Origin: Corbicula japonica
Taxonomy: Eukaryota > Mollusca > Bivalvia > Venerida > Cyrenidae
DNA length: 64,000 nt
Direction: 5' to 3'
Assembly: GCA_038501625.1 (NCBI GenBank)
Contig: JAZAYU010000019.1
Coordinates: forward strand, 6,108,709 to 6,172,708
Shown: piece after piece, positions 58,901 to 64,000 of the stretch
Layout: each line of letters begins with the position of its first letter
Position numbering within the stretch: the stretch's first letter is position 1
Notes under the pieces: generated by a model
Seen by the model: the letters and a program-made list of their open reading frames with translations, nothing else
What the model was told of the DNA's origin: nothing
The model's database searches: none
Program-made: the position numbers and the translations under genes

Positions 58901-61089
58901 GAATAACTTTATTTAACACATTATTTCCTTAATACCACTAATATCCCAAACACAACCAGTGTAGATCCAGAATAGCCAGCACATTTGTGCTATATGATCA
59001 GGATCGGCACTGTTAGCTTTTTTGTCACAATTTAATCTACAGTAATAAATAAAAAAGCTAACAGTGCAGATCCTGATCCGATGGCACAAATCCTGGCTGA
59101 TCTGGAACTTCACCGTCTGCCTATGCCATTAAGGCTTATATATGGAGGAAAGGGTTAAAGATGTACCCTGAGCTGAGAATATTTCAAGAATGCTTACTCT
59201 GTAAAATTAAAACTTCTTTCATCCTCTGTAATTATTTCTCCTACCTAGAAAAAGAAAACAAATGCTTACCAAGCTGATTTTTGTCTTTGGTGTACCATAT
59301 TGCAAATCCATCGCCAAATAAGTTCTTGCCCTGGCCATGTACTTTAAAATGGACATGCAGCTCCCAGTTCCTCACTCGACATGGCTAACGAAACAAAAGT
59401 CACAATAAGTATAATAATAATACAGATTACAGGGATTTCAATAGCTTTTAAATTAAGGGTTCATCTGAAGATTTTTAAGGGGTTACAATCAGATCATCGT
59501 AAGTCATATGTTGTATTTCTACTTATAAAGTTGCTTTAACTTCATTTTAATTTATTTTTATGGGTAAAATAAGTATTTACTTCATATTTCAAATGCAATA
59601 GTCACAATATTTATCTTCATTCATGCAAAAATTGACTACTTTCCCTAAATTCTCCTGCATTATAATGACCCCAAGCTCAGAATCAGGTGTGGTCAAAAGT
59701 GGAAAACTTTACAATTTCTTGCATCTAAATGCAAGAATCTGCATGAAGTGAAATCCCAGAGTTTACAGCATACTTCCAGTTTCTCATGTGCATAGCTAAC
59801 AAACCAAAGCATATGATGACCAGTCTGGATTGTAAATCCTTTCCTCCATATGAACGCTTTTCTGGAGTGGGCAAACAGGGTAAATCCAGATCATCTGGCA
59901 CATCAATGCCATCTGATCAGGATCTAATTGTTTACTTTTTGATTAATTAAGTTATTTCTGACCAAACAGCGAACAATGCAGATCTTTGTCAGAGGGCACG
60001 ATGTACCGGCTGATCTGGATCTGCACTGGTCACACATGCCCAAAAATTTGTATAAATTGAGGAAGGGGTTGAAATTATTGGTATCCCATTCAAGCTGGAC
60101 TTTCATGCATTTTCTTGCATACCGGATAAGTATTTCCACGTGATTTACCAGGGAAAGAAAATCTTATCTTTTCCCTAGGGAAAAGATAACGTTCGCGTGC
60201 TACATGATTGACGTCACGTCTTCAAATATCTGACGTCATTTATTCGAGTTAGTGACGTCATTTAGAAAATAAGGTTTACGTTTACGTCAATATTTTAACG
60301 TAAGGCAACAAAATTTAGTTTGTATACATGTACACAAATGTTAAAAATAGTAAAAGGTATGCAAGAAAAAGTATCTTGCATGGGAACTTCGGTTAAGATA
60401 GAAAAATCTGTCACCTCGGGTGAACTGTTTTGGCGGGAACTCGGCAGAGCCTCGTTCCCGCAAAACAGTTCCCCCTCGGTGACAGATTTTTCCATCTTCA
60501 CCTCACACTCATGCAAGATACTTATACTCAAGATTCAATATTAATGGCAGAAATGTTTTAAAAATGTTTTGTACATTTCTCTTTAAAATTTATAAAATTA
60601 ACATTTTGAAACTCCTCTTTTGTTTATTTTCTGTTAATTCTAAGACATAAAACACAAAAAAGATTCATTTTATTTTGTGCCTGTGAAGGCCTCTCACCAG
60701 ACTTGCAAATCAGGGAGAAATTTTGCCATAATTTTACTGAATTATGGAGAAGTTTGCAGTCAACAGCATTCTTTTCCTATTTAGTCTATACAAAAAGACT
60801 TCTCTCATAGCTCAAAGACGGGAGAAGTCTGGTCACTTTTGGGAGACCGCTTTTCCCAAGTCTCCCTCTAGTGAGAGCTGTGATAGTATGTGAAAGTCCT
60901 ATTCCAGCTTTGGTGAATTTTTTAATATTCATGTTACCATACAAAGATATTTACGTAATAGTTAAATACTTACCACACTGTTCCAGATAGCTCCCTGGGA
61001 ACTCTGCCGGTCAGGGGTGAGGCGAATGTAGTTACTTGTGACCATTGTCGTACCAACAAAGTCCCACAAAGGAATGTTCATCCCTGCAC
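43990..61089 (-). CDS. LMAN2: L-type lectin of the VIP36 family (vesicular integral-membrane protein), 5' exon not located
   Basis: Model: complement(join(43990..44156,46188..46248,47243..47295,48682..48796,52186..52347,53921..54003,59270..59384,60974..>61089)), in phase throughout. Encoded in order: MNIPLWDFVGTTMVTSNYIR; VRNWELHVHFKVHGQGKNLF with GDGFAIWYT; PVFGNKDYFVGLAVIADTYS with NHNG (sugar/Ca2+ loop); HQHPYISAMVNNGSLHYDHD with GCTSLFRNRDYDTYLAIRY; VDGKNGWTECFKVEGVRLPL with GYYFGASAATGELA; DNHDIISMKLYELDLPD; a linker; then the membrane span IFFVIVLILIGVVVCGAVGY and cytosolic tail NRDEPNKRKRLY. VIP36-type lectins bind high-mannose glycans and cycle between ER, Golgi and plasma membrane; the basic-aromatic C-terminus acts in ER exit. 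About 290 residues are recovered; the signal-peptide exon is missing. Exons 3 and 4 also occur at 57742-57824 and 55821-55982. AATAAA at 43959-43964. Confidence 0.93.
46291..46524. mobile_element. GATC-rich double-hairpin MITE, diverged
   Basis: TAGATCCAGATCATCAGGCA, spacer GGTCAGAAAATAACCTCATG, right arm TGATCACATGGCAAGAATGT; ends eroded. LMAN2 intron. Confidence 0.7.
46586..46819. mobile_element. GATC-rich double-hairpin MITE, well-preserved reference copy
   Basis: TTAA at 46582-46585 and 46820-46823. Left hairpin GATCAGCCGGCACATCCGTG, right hairpin GATCAGACGGCACAGATGTG, spacer GATTCATTAGGTTATTTCTG. 234 bp, eight or more GATC sites. A small family-B remnant (46525-46580) adjoins it. Confidence 0.92.
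49336..49757. mobile_element. GATC-rich double-hairpin MITE split by a second MITE
   Basis: TTAA at 49332-49335; both hairpins lie in 49379-49540. The right terminal stretch GGCATATA...TATGGAATAAA is interrupted at a TA by the element at 49559-49745. Confidence 0.75.
49559..49745. mobile_element. MITE with ACCGTCATT... termini and 'ATAAGCCGCAC' subterminal repeat
   Basis: ACCGTCATTTTCTGAATATA then AGCCGCAC on the left; GTGTGGCTTATATTCGAACA then ATGACGGT on the right. Flanked by TA, consistent with a mariner-type insertion. About 187 bp, no coding capacity. Confidence 0.75.
50130..50285. mobile_element. Palindromic MITE family B, copy 3
   Basis: GCCCAAGATCATAAACT against AGGTTTCTGATCTTGGGACC, with CTCAAGCATCTGATTGGCTG and inverse CAGCCAATCAGAAGCTTGAG inside. 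LMAN2 intron. Confidence 0.75.
50289..51265. mobile_element. Non-autonomous DNA transposon with CAGGGCYTTCCCCAG ends
   Basis: The left CAGGGCTTTCCCCAG and right CTGGGGAAGGCCCTG are inverted with one mismatch, flanked by an exact CCTTA direct repeat. Subterminal GGGATGCCTTAA motifs repeat in both orientations. About 975 bp, no transposase frame. Confidence 0.75.
51613..51819. mobile_element. GATC-rich double-hairpin MITE, right hairpin shortened
   Basis: TTAA at 51609-51612. The right arm has lost its loop (GATCCTGATCAGATCTACAC). The counterpart in the other haplotype segment is 55231-55438 with the same deletion. Confidence 0.85.
52394..52588. mobile_element. GATC-rich double-hairpin MITE, truncated right arm
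   Basis: Left hairpin TAGATCCAGATCAACTGGCA intact; right arm stops after GATCAGATGGTATGCAT. Right TTAA at 52589-52592. Counterpart 56029-56223. Confidence 0.8.
53079..53486 (+). mobile_element. Miniature LTR retrotransposon with a tRNA-like Pol III promoter in each LTR
   Basis: LTR1 53079-53222 and LTR2 53343-53486, each 144 bp, begin TGTCAC and end GTGACA. Target duplication TACA at 53075-53078 and 53487-53490. The 120-bp interior starts with a primer-binding-like TTTGGCGCCCAACGGGG and ends in a polypurine stretch (TTGAGGGGGTGTA) preceded by an open EFEDEFPNLRG, like the end of a Ty3/gypsy pol. No gag or pol otherwise. Each LTR holds a tRNA-like region (about 53126-53200 in LTR1) with D, anticodon and T stems and the B box GGTTCGAGTCC. 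The LTRs differ by two changes, both in the tRNA-like part. A counterpart lies at 56907-57314. The size fits the TRIM class. Confidence 0.88.
53390..53464 (+). ncRNA. tRNA-like domain in LTR2 of the miniature element
   Basis: D stem GCTC/GAGC, anticodon stem CTCGC/GCGAG with loop CCTGTAA, T stem CCGGG/CCCGG around TTCGAGT. The acceptor stem pairs poorly and position 33 is C instead of T, so it is not a functional tRNA. The A-box TAGCTCGGTCGG has one departure from consensus; the B-box is exact. Expression is inferred. Confidence 0.6.
53502..53605. mobile_element. Half remnant of the GATC-rich MITE
   Basis: AAACAGTGTAGTTCCTGATC then GTGCCAGCTGATCTAG and GGTGTATATATGAAG. Counterpart 57330-57415. 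Confidence 0.5.
54032..54265. mobile_element. GATC-rich double-hairpin MITE
   Basis: CCCTTTCCTGTATAGATACA at left, GGAGAAGGGTTA at right; both hairpins present, spacer TTGTTAGGTTATTTCTGACC. Counterpart 57854-58085. Confidence 0.85.
54288..54576. mobile_element. Tandem-expanded GATC-rich MITE ending at the gap
   Basis: Hairpin cores at about 54328-54375 and 54468-54530 with a doubled spacer (TTTCTGACATTAG and GGTCAGAAATAATTAAT). The sequence stops at the N run. Counterpart 58111-58402. Confidence 0.75.
54577..55076. other. Assembly gap (about 500 N)
   Basis: A round-length run of N, so its true length is unknown. The flanking sequences are the two ends of the same duplicated segment. Confidence 0.98.
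55231..55438. mobile_element. GATC-rich double-hairpin MITE (counterpart of 51613-51819)
   Basis: TTAA at 55227-55230; same shortened right hairpin (GATCCGGATCAGATCTACAC). Confidence 0.85.
55821..55982 (-). CDS. LMAN2: Second copy of LMAN2 exon 4
   Basis: Encodes the same 54 residues as 52186-52347, from HQHPYIS to EGNTLK, with intact acceptor CAG and donor GTAG. Nucleotide differences such as CACCAACATCCC for CACCAGCACCCC are silent. Probably the other allele, not an added exon. Confidence 0.85.
56029..56223. mobile_element. GATC-rich double-hairpin MITE (counterpart of 52394-52588)
   Basis: Same truncated right arm and same TTAA at the right end (56224-56227). Confidence 0.8.
56390..56623. 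mobile_element. GATC-rich double-hairpin MITE present only in the right segment
   Basis: Complete 234-bp copy, CCCTTTCCTGG to GGAAAGGG, between TTAA 56386-56389 and TTAA 56624-56627. In the left segment the same two TTAA sites (52754-52757 and 52797-52800) enclose 39 bp of unrelated sequence. Confidence 0.95.
56907..57314 (+). mobile_element. Miniature LTR retrotransposon (counterpart of 53079-53486)
   Basis: LTR1 56907-57050, LTR2 57171-57314, same TACA duplication and interior. LTR2 has TAGCTCAGTCGG, a better A box than the other copies, but its B box is damaged (GGCTCCAGTCC). LTR1 retains GGTTCGAGTCC. Confidence 0.88.
57742..57824 (-). CDS. LMAN2: Second copy of LMAN2 exon 3
   Basis: Encodes the same PVFGNKDYFVGLAVIADTYS and NHNGPHN as 53921-54003; the three nucleotide differences are silent. 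Splice sites are intact. Probably the other allele. Confidence 0.85.
57854..58085. mobile_element. GATC-rich double-hairpin MITE
   Basis: TTAA at 57850-57853, right end GGAGGAAAGGGTTA. Counterpart of 54032-54265. Confidence 0.85.
58111..58402. mobile_element. Tandem-expanded GATC-rich MITE
   Basis: TTAA at 58107-58110, three hairpin arms and two spacers; counterpart of 54288-54576. Confidence 0.75.
58917..59154. mobile_element. GATC-rich double-hairpin MITE
   Basis: TAGATCCAGAATAGCCAGCA on the left, GATCCGATGGCACAAATCCT on the right, ends GGAGGAAAGGG; TTAA at 59155-59158. Confidence 0.75.
59836..60069. mobile_element. GATC-rich double-hairpin MITE
   Basis: CCTTTCCTCCATATGAACGC left, GAGGAAGGGGTT right; cores AATCCAGATCATCTGGCACA and ACCGGCTGATCTGGATCTGC. 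Confidence 0.75.
60209..60260. promoter_or_regulatory. Three CRE palindromes spaced 22 bp apart
   Basis: TGACGTCA at 60209-60216, 60231-60238 and 60253-60260, start-to-start exactly 22 bp. In the LMAN2 intron between exons 1089-numbered 60974-61089 and 59270-59384. Could be a CREB/ATF enhancer or part of a repeat; binding is untested. Confidence 0.45.
60368..60528. mobile_element. Palindromic element with about 70-bp arms
   Basis: AAGTATCTTGCATG on the left pairs with CATGCAAGATACTT on the right, with AAATCTGTCACCTCGGGTGA and inverse TCGGTGACAGATTTTTCCAT inside, and GCGGGAACTCGGC/GCCTCGTTCCCGC at the centre. No coding. Confidence 0.8.
60530..60970. other. LMAN2 intron, no further feature
   Basis: AT-rich; contains a GGGAGAAGTCTGGTCACTTT-type repeat fragment resembling 45840-45900, of unknown class. 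Confidence 0.4.
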
Positions 61090-61099
61090 CTGAAATATT

Positions 61100-64000
61100 T
61101 TAACTCAGTTAAGTTTAGGATTAAACAAGAGAATTCAGTTAAACTTTATTTTACAGGTTTTTTTTTCCTTAACGAACTGACGCCGATAGCCGGCATCTTC
61201 ACCTGGAAAAAAAATTCCCCAACGAAAATTTTTTCCCCAATGAAAATCACTCCCCCTTCAAGGCTTATAAAGTGATAATTTTTTAGCAAAACGTAAACAG
61301 GAGCTTAATTTATTGTCATTTTTAATCTATTCCATCTAAAATCTGCACAATTTTCACGAATATTTGTTAGAAATTAGGTACGTACGGAACCAAGTATTAT
61401 TTGACGAAGGTTACTAAATTTATAATCACTACGTCACAGAAACTGTATCCTGGTTGTCAACTTTAACATTACTGGTACTGGATTATCGTCGTGTTGGGAA
61501 TAAAAGCATTCTACCTGCCAGTTTTAAATGGATTTTACAACAGTTGAGTACCATTAGCTAAAATAAACTCGTTCGCCGAATTTCTCGATAACATACGCCC
61601 ACCGGACTTCCGAAAAAGAATATCACAACCATCAACGTAGGCAGTCGTAGCAAATTTAAACCCTGCCTATATAATCTTTCAGGTCCACACCCCTTACGAT
61701 TAGATAGTAAAAAATGTTTTATTAAAACAATAAGCTCCGCCCACTTGAAAAATACCAACCAGTCGATTAAACGCACGCGCGCCGGTCTAATTATCGCCGA
61801 GGAATGTATTCTGACACCGGGCAAAAAAAGAATCTGTTGTTTTGATAACTGACAATTAATTAAAGATTAACTGAGTAAATTGCTAGTTGTTGTATATTGT
61901 CTTTGTTGTGCACTGTCTGGTAAAACGAATGACGAATAATGCAAAATACGAACAACACAATACGACGCCATGTTCTGTCACAAAAATACGAATCGTTAGG
62001 TGAAACACACATTCAAAACTATGCTGTGCAATCATTATTATTCTTCTATCCCAAGAATTTTATATCCCGTATCTTCCGGGGTATTAATTGAAGTCCAAAT
62101 TTACGATATGATTCACAACTAAAATAAAATTGAAAGTCAAAGTACCTTGTAATTTAATGACCGTACGTCGCGTGTTGTATTAGCATGTGCGTATCAGGGG
62201 GGTGGGGTCAGTGTTTTGAGCAACAATATTTAATTTTCTTACAAAATTCAGCAATTAGGTTGGAAATTATCAATAACTACCCAAGCACTGCCCTAAACAA
62301 AAGATTTCTGGAAATCTTTCATACCATATGATTCTGATTCTAAGCACACAATTAATGGATACATTTTAAGCAGGCTCCAAAAGTGAGCAAGTATACGCCT
62401 TTCCAATAATTCGATTAACTTTTTTAGTTACATCCCCTTTCCAGTCACGTGACTGCTCTATGGGAAAAATGATTGCTTGCTGTATTAACGCAATAGGGAA
62501 TATGTACCTGCAACTTTCTTTCTTTATCATAAAATTCTTTTTTTGAAAAATATATTTTCTCGTTGATTTAGTAATTATACATCAGCGTCATGTTATTTTT
62601 GATAATATTTTATAAAACAACCAAGTTTCTTTGACTAAACATGCTAAAAGTACCAAGTCATTTTTCCTTGCGTTAAACACTAAACGACTTTAACAAACAG
62701 CCAGTGTTCTCTCAACAGCTAAATTGAGTCTCGTTTCAAGATTAGCGTGTCTAATCAACTACTGGCACCATGTTATGAATATGTCGGCGCAATTGATTTT
62801 AAAGGTGGCATGCCATTAAGTCAGATTGTCGCGCACAAAATGTCACCTGTCAATTACTTAAAGGGGCAGATATCATTGACCAATAGAGATCATGTTATTA
62901 CTAGTATTTGCTAGGTATCTACACCTCCCAATTATTAAGTATATTGGAGTCCTTTAATCAGCAAATGTATTTGATTTAGCAATTATATGGATTCTTTATC
63001 CACATTACCAGGGATTCTAAAATTTCAAAATCCCAATCGGACATCGGCGACAAAACTGACATTTCGCCGACTTCCGGTTCGCACAAACAGCGACTTCCGG
63101 TCCGCACGAACAGCGACTTCTGGTCCCCGCGTTCGGCGTATTTCACTTTCCCGACCCCCAGTCCATTTCTCTTTTCCGGTATATTTTCTCGTCGGCGATA
63201 TCCTACAACCTCTAAACAGATTAATGTTTTTCGAGCTGTATACCGAAAAATTCTTTCGATTTATAAGAGCGTCATGCGATGTTTGATGTTTACGGCGATC
63301 GGCGTCAAGCATTCCATGCATTGAAAACGTGACGTAATGGTTCAAAACAGTTATCTTCAGCAGTGTTCATAGCAACTGTGAAGTGGATTATTTAGTTATT
63401 AAAAATGTTTTATCTCTCAGAAATTCGGGAGGCAAGTATTCGCTTTACGTTAATATACGTCGATCAAACCATGCTTTGTAACACTTTATTATAGTTGTTT
63501 GAAATATTATTCTTTTCTTTACCGGATGTAGTAATGTTTGAATCTACGAACTTACAAGAGTCTGCGTATGCAACATTACTCAGTGTCGGAAATAAATGTT
63601 CATTACGTAGATTTTTGTAAATTTGAAATTTATTTGAATCGTTCCATGCGTAAGTAAGCAAGCCGGTCACTCGATTTTTTTTTTCACATTTAAGTATATA
63701 TTCATTTGAGCCATTTCAAATATGTTGTGAAATGCTAACAGTTTAAGTAAACTTCGCATGATATAAGTTTTCTTTAAATTTGATAAACAGCAATTTAATT
63801 TTCGGTCGTCGGTCTTTTAGAATTACGAGCATATTGGACTAACACGTGTGTCAATAAAATGCAAACTGTTTCATCGTTTACGTTAATGAATGCAACCATT
63901 TGTATTGCTATCTTAAATTCTGACGTCAAACAGCCTTTGACTAGCGCAGTCCATTTTTGGAAATTAAATAACCCGCCCGTTATCAAAATGAGACCGACCA
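61100..64000. other. Presumed LMAN2 5' region; no exon confidently found
   Basis: LMAN2 should begin here or beyond with an exon that encodes a signal peptide and leaves one base of a split codon. I found no ATG-signal-peptide frame ending at a suitable GT. A short 23-bp tandem repeat (CGACTTCCGGTYCGCACRAA) lies at about 63066-63125, in GC-richer DNA. The right-edge frame at 63795-63986 has no recognisable domain. Confidence 0.4.

Noticed and set aside
61558..61824. Minus-strand ORF as the LMAN2 signal-peptide exon
   Set aside because: It has a hydrophobic stretch (LMVVIFFFG) but no suitable donor leaving one base of the split codon, and no residues resembling the N-terminus of the mature lectin.
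62100..62180. Minus-strand 'VIKLQ' followed by GT as LMAN2 exon 1
   Set aside because: The end resembles the expected junction, but an in-frame TAA lies eleven codons upstream with no ATG between.
63025..63345. 106-codon minus-strand ORF near the right edge
   Set aside because: Contains translated 23-bp tandem repeats and no known domain; no splice evidence.

Overview
This is 64 kb of AT-rich animal nuclear DNA, scaffold-assembled, with one run of about 500 Ns at 54577-55076. Small GT-AG exons, kilobase introns, (ATT)n blocks, tRNA-derived SINEs with a (CAAA)n tail and very dense short inverted-repeat elements point to an invertebrate, most probably a bivalve mollusc. The species is not determined.

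Five host genes can be reconstructed at exon level. (1) 1-5156, minus: a TRIM-like gene with a half B-box, coiled coil and start of an NHL-like propeller, running off the left edge. (2) 13347-19317, minus: a complete five-exon cytochrome P450 of the CYP26 (retinoic-acid hydroxylase) family, with a TATA box and a consensus DR2 retinoid-receptor-type element just upstream. (3) 26362-28676, minus: a two-exon Golgi carbohydrate sulfotransferase with an internal 34-residue tandem duplication. (4) 32321-38555, plus: SNRPG (Sm protein G), four exons including a 23-nt microexon. (5) 43990-61089, minus: LMAN2/VIP36-type L-type lectin; the signal-peptide exon was not found. Exon phases agree at every junction proposed.

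The rest is mostly mobile DNA. One family dominates: a TTAA-flanked, roughly 200-235 bp, GATC-rich double-hairpin MITE with ends CCCTTTCC/GGAAAGGG. It has nearly 30 full or partial copies, about 20 of them between 38 and 60 kb. There are also large foldback elements, nested insertions, tRNA-derived SINEs, a 32-bp minisatellite open in all three forward frames, and fragments of a THAP/SAP transposon.

The most unusual element is a 408-bp miniature LTR retrotransposon (53079-53486; second copy 56907-57314). Its 144-bp LTRs each contain a tRNA-like sequence with a Pol III B box, the whole unit lacks any T4 Pol III terminator, and it has a 4-bp target duplication.

The segments on either side of the N gap (51462-54576 and 55077-58402) are near-identical and both carry LMAN2 exons 3 and 4. 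Exon phase and gap geometry indicate an unmerged haplotype rather than a real duplication. The pair therefore works as a natural allele comparison and reveals an occupied/unoccupied site for the dominant MITE.
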